Shown here in pieces: positions 32,147 through 42,388 of a stretch of DNA of 64,000 nt. This stretch comes from Streptacidiphilus sp. 4-A2 (GTDB lineage: Bacteria; Actinomycetota; Actinomycetes; Streptomycetales; Streptomycetaceae). The DNA is taken from assembly GCA_014284505.1 (NCBI GenBank), contig JAAFYY010000001.1, positions 1,550,001-1,614,000 of the forward strand, given 5' to 3'. The position numbers and the translations under genes were made by a program. The notes under the pieces are model-generated. The model saw only the letters and a program-made list of their open reading frames with translations, had not been told where the DNA came from and searched no databases. Numbering within the stretch: position 1 is the stretch's first letter; each line of letters begins with the position of its first letter.

Positions 32147-32209
32147 CTGGCGTGCAAGAAAGCGGAAGCCAGTGGAAGGCGTGAATCACCCGTCTCTACC
32201 GTCGAGTGC

Positions 32210-32455
32210 ATGGCAGATTCCGCGGATTCCTCCCCTCTGCGACTGGCCGAAGCCCGCAGCCGAAGGCTCGCCCTGACGCCTCAACAGGACTTCCGCTTAC
32301 GCGTTGCCCGGAACGACCTCGAACGGGTCCGTGACCTCGACATGGTCGGCACCGCCGTCACCGAGCTGGCGCTGATGGCCGGGGCGCTGCGGGCCAGCCT
32401 GATGAACATCCTGGCGATCATCGACGACCTCACCGCCGAAGAGCGGCAGTCGTGA
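32210..32455 (+). CDS. Small helical protein with a TTA codon, function unknown
   Basis: An 81-residue unbroken frame from ATG 32210. It is mostly helical and amphipathic: LRLAEARSRRLALTPQQDF, DLERVRDLDMVGTAVTELALMAGALRASLMNILAIIDDL. Codon 30 is TTA (32297-32299). In streptomycetes TTA needs the bldA tRNA, so translation would be tied to development. It lies between the XRE gene and the graspetide precursor and could belong to either. I do not recognise a family. Confidence 0.65.
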   Translation: MADSADSSPLRLAEARSRRLALTPQQDFRLRVARNDLERVRDLDMVGTAVTELALMAGALRASLMNILAIIDDLTAEERQS

Positions 32456-32613
32456 GCCGCCTGCCGCTGCCGAAGTGCCGCACCGCCGAGAGGGCTGACG
32501 CCCATCCCCCATCAATGCTCCCCGCCCAGCCGACCCTGACTTCGGGCGGGGCCAAGCACCACCCCGGGCGGCACCCCGCCTCCCGGTACGCCACCAGAGC
32601 GGAGGAATCCGAT

Positions 32614-32844
32614 ATGTCTCAGACCCTCAGCCCGGCGGTGCCGTTCGCCGCACGTGGCGCGATGCTCCCCAACCTCGTCCAGCTCGCGCCCGTCATCCCC
32701 GCGTACGACCCCGAGCAGCAGCTCAACGTCCTTGCCGACGGCACGCCCTGGTACACCACCCCGATGGCCGCCTCGTCCACCGACACGAACTGGGACAGCC
32801 AGCCCGACGACACAGCCGACCCGTACTTCGCCTCCGCGTCATGA
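32614..32844 (+). CDS. tgmA: Graspetide (ATP-grasp-modified RiPP) precursor peptide
   Basis: A 76-residue precursor. The start is set by GGAGG at 32600-32604, nine bases before ATG 32614; the frame is open upstream to 32452 but without a ribosome site. The conserved leader block YDPEQQLNVLADGTPW (residues 31-46) is diagnostic of the TgmA family. The C-terminal 30 residues are the presumed core: Thr/Ser donors (T48, T49, S54, S55, T56, T58, S62, T67) and Asp acceptors (D57, D61, D65, D66, D69), suited to ester cross-links made by TgmB. The stop TGA overlaps the tgmB ATG (ATGA). Confidence 0.88.
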   Translation: MSQTLSPAVPFAARGAMLPNLVQLAPVIPAYDPEQQLNVLADGTPWYTTPMAASSTDTNWDSQPDDTADPYFASAS

Positions 32845-33816
32845 CCACCGCCGCACCGGACGGAACCGTGCTGGTCGTCGCCGAGGAACTGGACGCCGCG
32901 GCCGACATGGTGGTCGACCGGCTCAACCAGCGCCGAGTGCCGGTCCTGCGGTTCGACGCCGCGGCATTCCCTCAGGGAATGTCCCTCACCGCCGGCTACG
33001 GCGGGACCCGATGGAGCGGGACGCTGGAGGCCGCGGGCCGTCCGGTGCGGCTGGAGGAGGTCCGGGCCGTCCACTGGCGGCGGCCCGGCCGCCCCCCGGG
33101 TCGCCGACGCGATTCCCGGACCGTACCGGCTGTGGGCCCGGGACCAGGCGGACGCCGCGCTGCTGAACGTCCTGGCCTCGTTACCCGTCCGCTGGCTCAA
33201 CAACCCGCACACCGACCGGCCCGCCGCGCACAAGCCGCAGCAGCTCCACACAGCGGCCGCCTGCGGACTGACGGTCCCGCGCACGCTGGTGACCAACGAC
33301 CCCGAAGCGGCCCGCAAGTGGGCCGCCGACCTGGCGACACCGATCATCTGCAAGCCCGTCCTTGGCGGACGCCTGGAGGACCGCGGCGAACGCAAGCGCA
33401 TGGTGCCCACCCACCCGGTCGACCCCGAATCCCTCGACGAGTCGGTGCGCCTGACCGGACACATGTTCCAAGAACGCATCCCCAAGGCCTACGAGGTACG
33501 CCTGACCGCCGTCGGCGGCCGACTGCTGGCCGCGACCATCCACTCCGGCAGCGAGCAGGCCCGGCAGGACTGGCGAACGGACTACCCGGCGCTCACGTAC
33601 GGCACCACCACCGCCCCGGACCACATCGCCGACGGCGTGCTGGCCTTCCTGGACACCTACCGGCTGGCCTATGGAGCCTTCGACTTCGCCGTTACCCCGG
33701 CGGGCGAGTGGGTGTTCTTCGAGTGCAATCCCTCCGGCACCTGGGCCTGGGTCGAGCAGCGCACCAGCCTGCCGATCGCCGCCCACGCCGACTACCTGCA
33801 AGGAGCCGCCCCGTGA
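32841..33816 (+). CDS. tgmB: ATP-grasp ribosomal peptide maturase
   Basis: It is predicted to activate Asp/Glu side-chain carboxylates of TgmA with ATP and join them to Ser/Thr hydroxyls (omega-ester links). About 325 residues. The N-terminal pre-ATP-grasp part (TVLVVAEELDAAADMVVDRLNQR, PVLRFDAAAFP, AVHWRRPG) is followed by the ATP-grasp fold: ADAALLNVLASLPVRWLNNP, PIICKPVLGG with the nucleotide-binding Lys, FQERIPKAYEVRLTAVGG, and the metal-binding FFECNPSGTWAWVE. One frame change lies in the CCCCCCGGG run near 33098. Translational overlap with tgmA (ATGA) and tgmC (GTGA) makes a tight operon. Confidence 0.92.
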
Positions 33817-34921
33817 CCCATACCGCCACCGACGATGACGGGGCGCGGAGCTGCGGGCCCGGCTCGCCGAGGAACTGCGCGCCACAGGGGACCTGCGCAC
33901 ACCCGCCTGGGAGAAGGCGTTCCTCGACACGCCCCGGCACCCGTTCCTGCCTGCGTTCCACCGCCATGACGCCACCGGCATGGTGTTCATGAGCAGCGCG
34001 GATCCCGGTTGGCTGGACGCGGTGTACCGCAACGAACCGCTGCTCACCCAGGTCACGGGAGGCATCCCGACGTCGTCCTCGACCCAGCCCGGTCTGATGC
34101 TGCGCATGCTGGAGGCCATGGACGTCGCCGACGGCATGACCGTCCTGGAAATCGGTACCGGCACCGGCTACAACGCCGCGCTGCTGTCGGCCCGCCTGGG
34201 CGACAGCGGTGTCACGACGGTGGACATCGACCCTGACCTGACCGGCCCTGCCCGCGAGCGACTCGGTGGCCTGGGGCTGTCGCCTACGGTGGTCACCGGG
34301 GACGGCGCCCTGGGTCATGCGCCGCGGGCGCCGTATGACCGGGTGATCGCGACCTGCGCCGTGCGGTCCATTCCGCCCGTATGGCTGGAGCAGCTGGCTC
34401 CCGGCGGCCTGGTGCTGGCGACGATCACGACGGGCCTGCACGGGTCGGCGCTCGCGCTGGTCGGCTCCGACGGCCACGGGCGGATCCTGCCGGAGCGGGC
34501 GTCGTTCATGCCCATGCGCTCCCACGCCGACCCCGGCTTCCACGCACTGAAGGCGCAGGCCGGCCCTGCGGCCGGTGAGCGCGCCACGGAGCTGGTACCG
34601 CCGCTCGACGAGACCGCCGGCTTCGTCCTGGGGTTGGCGCTGCCGCAGGTCGTGTCGTTCGGTCTGCCCGACGGCGAGGTGCCCGGCCTGTACCTGGCGC
34701 ACCGTACTGACGGGTCCTGGGCTCACGCTCTCCACCACGGACGGGTCTCCCAAGGCGGGCCGCAGCCGCTGTGGGACCAGCTGGAGCAGGCTTATGCCGA
34801 CTGGGCCTCAGCAGGTGTCCCGCTTCCCCAGGAGTTCGCCCTCACCATCGACGGCATCGTTCAGCAGGTGCACACCTCCGACGGGGCGCTGTCGTACCCG
34901 CTCCCCGGAGCTGCCTGGTAG
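33813..34921 (+). CDS. tgmC: Isoaspartate O-methyltransferase-like enzyme of graspetide maturation
   Basis: About 370 residues. The protein-L-isoaspartate methyltransferase core includes VLEIGTGTGYNAALLSARLG (SAM loop I), VTTVDIDPDLTGPARERL and YDRVIATCAVRSIPPVWLEQLAPGG, with a ~150-residue C-terminal extension (from FMPMRSHADPGFHALK). Upstream it shows PFLPAFHRHD and LTQVTGGIPTSSSTQP, the latter matching the PIMT substrate region. In characterised graspetide systems such enzymes methylate a core Asp, which then closes to an aspartimide. The start is GTG 33813 with AAGGAG upstream, overlapping the tgmB stop. One C is missing near 33843. Confidence 0.9.
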
Positions 34922-35018
34922 CCGTCGGTGCCCGGGTAGCGGCAGGGTGCCCGGTCGATCATCGAGGGCATCCCGCAGGGAGAACTCCCAGCCGGGACCG
35001 CTTCCCGGGCATTCGGCC

Positions 35019-35288
35019 TCAGGCGGGCAGGCTTCTGAGTCTGCGCGCCTGGGCACGGCTCTTGAGTGCCTGGTTCAAGAGGATGCCAGGAGCACACAGT
35101 GCCAGCAGGAAGGCGATCAGAGAGGCCCACCACGCGATGCCGATGACAGTAAAGACGACCGGCGCCAGCAGCGAGAAGAGTCCAACGCGTAGCGCCCACT
35201 TCACGAACAGCCGGACGGATCTGTCGTAGTCCTCCGCGACCCAGGGCACCGGCTCAGTGTCGGCGCTGAGTCCTTCGATCTCGCTCAC
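35019..35288 (-). CDS. Small membrane protein, function unknown
   Basis: 89 residues from GTG 35288. Two adjacent hydrophobic helices occupy residues ~31-72 (VGLFSLLAPVVFTVIGIAWW and ASLIAFLLALCAPGILLNQA). The N terminus is acidic (EIEGLSADTEPVPWVAEDYD) and the C terminus basic, so an N-in, C-in hairpin is plausible. It is convergent with tgmC and not obviously part of the RiPP operon. Confidence 0.6.
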   Translation of the reverse strand: MSEIEGLSADTEPVPWVAEDYDRSVRLFVKWALRVGLFSLLAPVVFTVIGIAWWASLIAFLLALCAPGILLNQALKSRAQARRLRSLPA

Positions 35289-35451
35289 GGTCGGATACTA
35301 CGGCGCTCCCGATGGCTCGTCGAGAGTCGAAGACTCCCGTCCAGCCGATGTCCGGGAGGGCGTCGGCCGGGCGGGTTCAACAGCCCCCGAGGCCCTTGGT
35401 CTCTCCCGGGGCGCGGCCGACTTGGCGGCAAGCCGACGGGCTGAGGAGCGG

Positions 35452-35691
35452 TCAGGCCTGGGCGGCGGTGGGCAGGTCGTCCGCGGTGAGCACGGGGGGA
35501 TCGAGCGCCATCGCCGCGGCCACATAGGCGCGCGCCAGGTCTCCGCCCTTCAGCTCGGAGTCCGCCGGTGCGGCCGCGTCGATCTGCCACCACTGCTTGT
35601 CGTCGGCCAGAAAGAAGGCCCGCCCGGCGAGGGCTTCGGCCTGCTGATCGGTCAGCGCGCTGATCGCGGGGAAGGGTGGTTCGGCGGTCAT
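35452..35691 (-). CDS. Small hypothetical protein
   Basis: 79 residues from ATG 35691. There is no membrane segment. Recognisable stretches are ISALTDQQAEALAGRAFFLADDKQWWQIDAA and GGDLARAYVAAAMALDPPVLTADDLP. It is predicted to be soluble and acidic. I do not recognise a family. It is read in the same direction as its 35019 neighbour, with a 163-base gap between them. Confidence 0.5.
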   Translation of the reverse strand: MTAEPPFPAISALTDQQAEALAGRAFFLADDKQWWQIDAAAPADSELKGGDLARAYVAAAMALDPPVLTADDLPTAAQA

Positions 35692-35839
35692 CTGACTACT
35701 CCGTGGCATGGGGAGCGAAAGGGGGCGTGTTTCGTGCTCCGTGCGGGCGCTTGACTGGCCGATACTACGGGCGGCACCCGCTCCACGGGAGTCCGGACAG
35801 CTGTGCGTTTCCGCTCTCCCGGTCGCCGCGCCGCCGCGG

Positions 35840-38043
35840 TCAGCTCCCGGACCGCGTCCCGGGGTCGGACTGCTGCCCGGCCAGGCGGTGCTTGAGCTGC
35901 TCGCCCTCGATGTCCGGGTCGGGCACATAGCGGGAGAACCACTGCGGGTGGTACCAGAGCTTGGCCCGGACCAGGGCCATCACCGCCGGTACCAGGGTGA
36001 GCCGGACCACGAAGGCGTCCAGGAAGACTCCGGCGGCGAAGGTGAAGCCGATGGCCTTGACGATCGGGTCGTCACTGAACATGAAGGCGACGAAGATCAC
36101 GAACATGATCAGCGCGGCCGCGGTGACCACCCGCGCGGCCAGGCCGGTGCCGCGTTCGACCGCTCCCAGTGCCTCGCCGGTCTCGGTGAAGTCCTCTTTG
36201 ATCCGGGACACGACAAAGACCTCGTAGTCGCTGGAGAGGCCGAAGATGATGGCGAGGGCGAGGATCGGCAGGAAGCTGATGGTCTCGGTCGGGGTGATCC
36301 CGAACAGGTGCTTGCCCCAGCCCCACTGGAACATCGCGACCTCCGCGCCGAAGGCCGCCGCCACCGACAGCAGGAACCCCAGGATCGACTTGATCGGCAC
36401 CAGGATGGTCCGGAACGCCAGCGTGAGCAGGATGAACGCCAGGTCCGACCACGACGACCAGGAACACCGGCAGCGCCGAGGAGAGCTTGGACGAGACGTC
36501 GATGTTGGAAGCGGTGGTGCCACCGACCAGGATCCGGGTCCCGGAGCCGCCCTCGATGGCGGTGCGGTGGTCGCGGATCAGGTTGACCAGGGTGGCGGTG
36601 GCCGGGTCGTTGGGGCCGGTGGTGGGGATCACCCGGACCACGGCCACGCCGTTGGCGGCGGCGAGCTGGCTCGACGAGGCCACGCCCGGGAGCGCGCGCA
36701 GCCTGGCCGCGATCGGCGCCACCTGGGCCGGCCCGGTGACCCCGTCGACCACCACCAGCAGCGGACCGTTGAAGCCGGGGCCGAACCCGGCGGTGGTCAG
36801 GTCGTAGGCGCGGCGCTGGGTGTCCGAGGTGGCTTCGCCGAGCCGCTGGGCAGGCCCAGCTGGAGGCTCAGCGCGGGCACCGCCAGCACCAGCAGCAGCG
36901 CGACCCCGCCGATCAGCAGCAGGGTGCGGTGCCGCACCACGAACCTGGCCCAGGCCGAGCCGAAGGTGCGCGTGGGCTCGTTGGCCGCGATCTGGGCGAC
37001 GCTCTCGTGGTGGCCGGGGCGCAGCGGGGTGCTGATGAACTTGGCGACCTTGTGCCCGGCGAATCCCAGCATCGCCGGGAGCAGGGTCAGGCGATCAGCA
37101 GCGCCACGAACACCGCTGCCGCCGCGGGCGAAGCCCATCACCGTCAGGAACGGGATGCCGACCACGGCCAGCCCGCACAGCGCGATGATCACCGTGAGCG
37201 CGGCGAAGACCACCGAGCTTCCGGCCGTGCCCGCCGCCAGCGCGACCGAATCCTCCACCGACATCCCGGTGAGCAGCTGGTTACGGTGCCGGGCGAGGAT
37301 GAACAGCCCGTAGTCGATGCCGCAGGACAGGCCCAGCATCAGGGCGACGGTGGTGGAGGCGGAGGCGATGCTGATCACCGCGGCGAGGGCGGTGACGCTC
37401 ATCAGGGTGATCACGATGCCGATGACCGCGGTGAGGATCGGCAACCCGGCCGCGACCAGGGCACCGAAGGTGATCAGCAGGATCACGAAGGCAGCGACCA
37501 GGCCGACCAGCTCGGGCAGCTCCGAGGGCGTGGTCCGCCAGCCGGGGTAGGCGCTGCCGGAGTACTCGACCTGGACCCCGGCGGCGCGGGCCGGGCCGAC
37601 GGCGGCGTTCACCCCGTCCAGGGTGGCGTTGCTGACGTCGGGGGCCTGCGCCGGGTACTGCACCGAGCTGAGCGCGACCTGCCCGTCCGGGGAGACCGCG
37701 TTGCCGGTGAACGGGTCGGAGACGGTGGCGACGCCGGGCACCGCCCGCAGCCGCACGATGGTGGCCTCGATCCCGGCCCGGTAGCCGGGTTCGGTGACCC
37801 GGGCGGGGCCTTGACCGCGAAGACCACCTGGGTCTGACCGCCGCCGAGCGCGGGCAGCTTGGCCCGCAGCAGGTCGGTGGCCTGCTGCGACTCGGTGCCG
37901 GGGACGGTGAAGGTGTTGTCGGTCTTGCCGCCGCTGGCGACCGCGAGCACGATCGCCAGCACGGCGACCAGCAGCCACACGCCGAGCACCAGTCGACGGC
38001 GGTGGAACGCCCAGCGGGCAAGGGTGAACAGATAACCGGACAC
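35840..38043 (-). CDS. MMPL family (RND-type) membrane transporter
   Basis: About 733 residues with ~12 helices in two repeats, as in actinobacterial MmpL/ActII-3 lipid or drug exporters. The first half starts LARWAFHRRRLVLGVWLLVA, followed by a periplasmic loop, then LVAAFVILLITFGALVAAGLPI and LGLSCGIDYGLFILARHRNQL with the intramembrane Asp-Tyr pair. The second half has FILLTLAFRTILVPIKSILGF and IIFGLSSDYEVFVVSRIKEDF with the matching Asp-Tyr pair. Four breaks (near 37812, 37112, 36852 and 36448) fit homopolymer errors. The start is GTG 38043, 15 bases after GGAG. It is divergent from a FadR-like regulator, which may control it. Confidence 0.9.
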
Positions 38044-38280
38044 GGCGTCTCCAGGCTCCGTGGGCAGGCCCCGGCCTGCCCGGTGCGACCGGGCGGCGGG
38101 TACGCCCACTCTCCGCCGTCCCCGGGGCGGGTGCCTTGTGGCGCCGCCATTCGGGCGAAGCCCCTTTCGCCGCCCCGTTCGCCGCCCCGTTCGCCGTGGT
38201 GGCCATCAGCCGGACCGCCGCCGCCGGGCCCCGGCCGGCGGCGGCATACTGGGGGCACATGATCGACGGAGGGTTCAGGC

Positions 38281-38957
38281 GTGGCTGTCACCGACGAGGC
38301 AATCGGGAAGATCAAGGAGATGATCGTCTCCGGGGTGCTGCGTCCGGGTGACCGTCTGCCCAAGGAGGCGGATCTGGCCGCCGAGTTGGGGCTGTCCCGC
38401 AGCTCGCTGCGGGAGGCGGTGCGGGCGCTGTCGGTGCTGAACGTGCTGCATGTCCGGCAGGGCGACGGGACGTACGTCTCCAGCCTGGACCGCTGCTGCT
38501 GTTCGAGGCCGTCGGCTTCGTGGTGGACTTCCACCGGGACGGCTCCGCGCCGGAGGCGTTCCAGGTCCGGTCCATCCTGGAGCCTGCCGCCGCCGAGCTG
38601 GCCGCGACCCGGATCACCGAGGAGCAGCTGGCCGGGCTGCGGTCGCTGCTGGACGGCCTGGGTGAGGCCCCGGGTATCGACGAACTCGTGGCGGCCGACC
38701 TGGAGTTCCACCGCCGGATCGCCGCCGCCTGCGGCATCCCGTTGCTGTGCTCGCTGCTGGAGGCCATCACCGGCCCGGCGGTGCAGGCCCGGATCTGGCG
38801 CGGCCTCGCCGGGGACGGCACGGTCGCGCAGGCCCTGGCCGAGCACCGATCCCTGCTGGAGGCGCTGGAGTTGCGCGATCCGGTCACCGCCCGCGCCTGG
38901 GCGACCGTGCACGCCCACGCCGCGTCCCGGATGCTGGAGCGGCAGCCGGAGCAGTAG
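38281..38957 (+). CDS. GntR family regulator, FadR subfamily (FCD domain)
   Basis: About 225 residues from GTG 38281. The winged helix reads VTDEAIGKIKEMIVSGVLRPGDRLPKE with ADLAAELGLSRSSLREAVRALSVLNVL. The FCD ligand domain follows (VRSILEPAAAELAATRI, ADLEFHRRIAAACGIPLL, LEHRSLLEALELRD-like block, ARAWATVHAHAASRML) with the usual Asp/His metal residues. One break near 38492. It lies 237 bases from the divergent MMPL gene and convergent with kdpD. Confidence 0.87.
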
Positions 38958-39015
38958 CGAGGGCGCCGCGAGCGGTGCCCGAACGAGTGGCAACAAGCCG
39001 TGCCTGCAACAGTTC

Positions 39016-39028
39016 TGACGTCTCGTCA
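39016..39028. promoter_or_regulatory. Palindrome TGACGTCTCGTCA (recurrent element, copy 5)
   Basis: TGACG-N3-CGTCA lies in the 157-bp gap between the convergent GntR gene and kdpD. No promoter is expected there, so a role other than transcription initiation is possible. Confidence 0.5.
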
Positions 39029-39114
39029 TATTCATTGTCGGCCTCGCGCGCGAACTGCCGACCGGTCCGGGCGGGACCCTGGTGTCCCGAGCCCTCGAAC
39101 ACCCGGTGCCCGGG

Positions 39115-41697
39115 TCAGTCCCGGGCGGCGGGCGGGGCGCGGCCGTCGGCAGCGCGAGCACCATGGTCAGGCCGCCGCCCGGAGTCTCCTGCGGGACCAG
39201 GCTCCCGCCCATCGCCTCGGCGAAGCCCCGGGCCAGCGCCAGCGGCAGCCGGATGCCGCCGTTCCCAATCCCTCCTGAGGCCGGGAACGGGTCGAAGACG
39301 CTGTCCGGGTCGGTCGCCGGCTGCCACGGCCCGCGGTCCGCCACCCGGACCTCCACCCGGTCGCCGGCCGCCCCGGCGGTGACCCGCACCTCGGCCCCGG
39401 CCGGGGTCCGCGCCACGGCGTTGGCCAGCAGGCCGGCCAGGACCCTGGCCAGCAGCACCGGGTCGGCCAGCACCTGTGGCAGTTGCTCGGACCCGCTCCC
39501 CGCACCGCCGCCGGGAGCTCGCCCAGGGACTCCCGGGCGGCGGCGAGGCTCTCCGACAGCGAGGTGGGCCGCAGCTCCGGGCTGAGCTCGCCGGTGTGCA
39601 GCAGGCCCAGGTCGGACAGGTCGGCGGTGAGCTGGACCAGCCGCTCCAGTGCCGCCGTGGCCGAGTGCCGCAGTCGCTGCCGCTCCCCGGGCGGTCGGCC
39701 CGGCCGGTCGTCCAGTTCGGCGACCGCGGCCAGGGCGCCGAGAGCGGGCCGCGCAGATCGTGGCCCAGGGCCGCCAGCAGGGCCCCCCGGGCCCGGTTGG
39801 CGGCCTCGATGGGCTCCGCCTCGGCCACGGCCTCGGCCAGCCGCTCGCGTTCCAGGGCGGCGCCCAGGTGCGCGGCGAAGGCGGTGAGCACCCGCCGGTC
39901 GGCGGCGGGCAGCGGGCGCCCGCGCAGGGCGAGCAGCGTGTCGTCGCCCACCGAGACCTCCTCGGTGACCGGCCCGGCCCCGGCGGCTGCGGCGTCCGGG
40001 GTGGCTGGCCGGCGCCGGGGGCGGTGCGGGCGGCGGTGGCGAGGGTGGTGTCCGGGCCGGTCCGCCCGCGCCGGACCAGGGAGACGCTGTCCATGCCGAA
40101 GGTCTCCCGCAGCCTGGCCAGCAGCGCCGGGATCGCCTGTTCCCGCCGAGGACGTTGTGGGCCAGCGCGGACAGCGTCTCCGCCTCGGCTGAGGCCCGGG
40201 CCGCGCGGTGCGCCAGCTGCGCGGCCCGGTCCACCACGGTGGCCACGACCACGGCCACCAGTGCGAACGCGACCAGGGCCAGCACGTTGTTGGGCTGGTC
40301 GATGGTGAGCCGGTGGATCGGCGGGATGAAGAAGTAGTTGAGCAGCAGCGAGGCGGCCACGGCGGCGAGCAGGGCCGGGCCGACCCCGCCGAAGCCGGCC
40401 ACCGCCACCACCCCGAGCAGGAGCAGCAGCGCGTCGCTGGTCAGGTTGAGCGACGAGCGGGTCCGGGTGAGCAGCAGGGTCAGCAGCGCCGGCAGTACCA
40501 GCGCGAGGGCTGTGACGGCGGCCCGCCGCCGGGTGGGGTGCGGCCGGGCGGCCGCGGGCAGGTGCCGGCCGCGGCCGGACGCCTCGTGGGTGACCATGTG
40601 GACGTCGATGTCGCCGGAGAGCTCGGTGGTGGTCTCGCCGATGCCGAGACCGGTGAGCGCGCGGATCGTCCGCCCGCGCCTGCTGGTGCCGAGGACCAGC
40701 TGGGTGGCGTTCTCGGCGCGGGCGAAGTCCAGCAGCGCGGTGGGCACATGGTCGCCGACGACGGAGTGGTAGCTGCCGCCGAGGCTCTCCACCAGCCGCC
40801 GCTGAGCCGCGAGTTCGTCCGGGGAGACGTCGGTGAGGCCGTCGCTGCGGGCGACGTGCACGGCCAGCAGGTCGCCGCCGGAGGCGCGGGCGGCGATCCG
40901 GGCGGCGCGGCGGATCAGGGTGCCGCCCTCGGGTCCGCCGGTGAGGGCGACCACCACCCGCTCCCGGGTCTCCCAGACGCCGCCGATGCCGTGCTCGGTG
41001 CGGTAGCTCTGGAGGCCCTCGTCCACCCGCCCGGCCAGCCACAGCAGGGCCAGCTCGCGCAGTGCGATCAGATTGCCGACCCGGAAGTAGTTGGAGAGCG
41101 CGGCGTCGACCTTCTCCGGGCCGTAGACATTGCCGTGCACCATGCGGCGGCGCAGTCCCTCCGGCGGCATGTCCACCAGCTCGATCTGGTCGGCGCGCGG
41201 ACCACCTCGTCCGGGACGGTCTCCCGCTGCGGCACGCCGGTGATCTTCTGGACCACGTCGTTGAGCGACTCCAGGTGCTGGATGTTCACCGTGGTCAGCA
41301 CGTCGATCCCGGCGTCCAGCAGTTCCTGCACGTCCTGCCAGCGCTTGGGGTGGCGCCCGCCGGGGATGTTGCTGTGGGCCAGCTCGTCCACCAGCACCAC
41401 CTCGGGGTTGCGGGCGAGCACGGCGTCGGTGTCCATCTCGGTGAACCGCGCGCCCCGGTACTCGCGCTCCAGCCGGGGCAGCACCGCCAGACCGGTCATC
41501 CGCTCCTGGGTGCGGGGGCGGTTGTGGGTCTCCACATAGCCGACCACCACGTCGGTGCCGCGGTCCAGCCGCCGCCTGGCCTCGTCCAGCATCCGGAAGG
41601 TCTTGCCGACGCCGGGGGCGGCGCCCAGGTAGACCTTGAGCCGGCCCGGGGTGACGCGGGTGTGCCGGCTCGCCCCGGGGCCGGCGGACTGGGCCAT
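39115..41697 (-). CDS. kdpD: Osmosensitive K+ channel histidine kinase KdpD
   Basis: A membrane sensor kinase for K+ limitation, about 860 residues. The N-terminal KdpD domain has LKVYLGAAPGVGKTFRMLDEA (Walker A) and VVLVDELAHSNIPGGRHPKRW. It is followed by a universal-stress-like domain (VVVALTGGPEGGTLIRRAARIA), four helices of the DUF4118 type, a GAF-like stretch, the phospho-His box LGHDLRGPLS, and HATPase blocks (VLAGLLANAVARTP, GNGGIRLPLALARGFAEAMGG). At least five frame breaks occur, near 41200, 40145, 39965, 39745 and 39490. The exact C terminus is uncertain; TGA 39115 fits after one more indel. No kdpE follows. Confidence 0.9.
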
Positions 41698-41711
41698 GGC
41701 CTGGGCCGCTG

Positions 41712-42337
41712 TCAGCTCAGCCCGGCGAGGGCCAGGTTGAGGGTGACCACATCGACCCGGCGCTGCCCCAGGAAGCCGAGCACCCGTCCCTGGGTGTGGG
41801 CGTCGACCAGCCGTCGGACCAGGGCCGGGTTCAGGCCGCGGGCCCTGGCCACCCGGGGGATCTGCTCGTAGGCGTAGCCGGGTGAGATGTCCGGGTCCAG
41901 CCCGGAGGCGCTGCCGGTGAGCGCGTCCGGGGGCACCGAGCTGGGGGCTACCCGGTCGAACAGGGCCAGTGCGATCCGGCGCAGTTTCACGGTGCGGGTC
42001 AGCCCGGGGTCGTTGGGGCCCAGGTTGGAGGCGCCGGAGGCGGTGGGGTCGTAGCCGTTTCCGGCGGCGGAGGGGCGTGGCTGGAACCAGCGGGGTCGGG
42101 CAGCACCGGGCTGCGGCCGCCGGGAGCGGTCAGGTCGAAGGTCTGGCCGATCAGGCTGGAGCCGACGGTGCGGCCGTGCAGCCGTACCAGCGAGCCGTTG
42201 GCCTGGCCGGGGAAGACCAGCTCGGCGATGCCGGTGATCAGCAGCGGATAGGCCAGGCCGCAGATCACCGTGAAGACCAGCAGCAGCCGCAGCCCGGTCA
42301 GATGCAGCCGGAGCAGCGCGGGCAGGGGCTTGGTCAT
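41712..42337 (-). CDS. kdpC: K+-transporting ATPase subunit KdpC
   Basis: A single-pass subunit that aids K+ binding and assembly of the Kdp complex. About 208 residues: one N-terminal helix ([20 protein letters not shown]), [20 protein letters not shown], a variable linker, then the conserved end [25 protein letters not shown] and [19 protein letters not shown]. One break lies near 42085 in the [19 protein letters not shown] region. ATG 42337 follows GGTGAG. kdpD starts 14 bases after the stop. Confidence 0.93.
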
Positions 42338-42388
42338 GGGTATGCTCACCATCCGTCTTGTGGTCCGGATCTGCCGAATGCCACGGAT

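Noticed and set aside
35019..35691. Small minus-strand genes as parts of the graspetide cluster (exporter or immunity)
   Set aside because: They run opposite to tgmABC, one is a two-helix protein without transporter features, and there is no known link.
37281..41042. Very long open frame (about 1,250 codons) on the minus strand
   Set aside because: It is stitched from parts of kdpD, the antisense of the FadR-like gene and parts of the MMPL gene in shifting correctness; high GC removes stops. The real genes explain the conserved segments.
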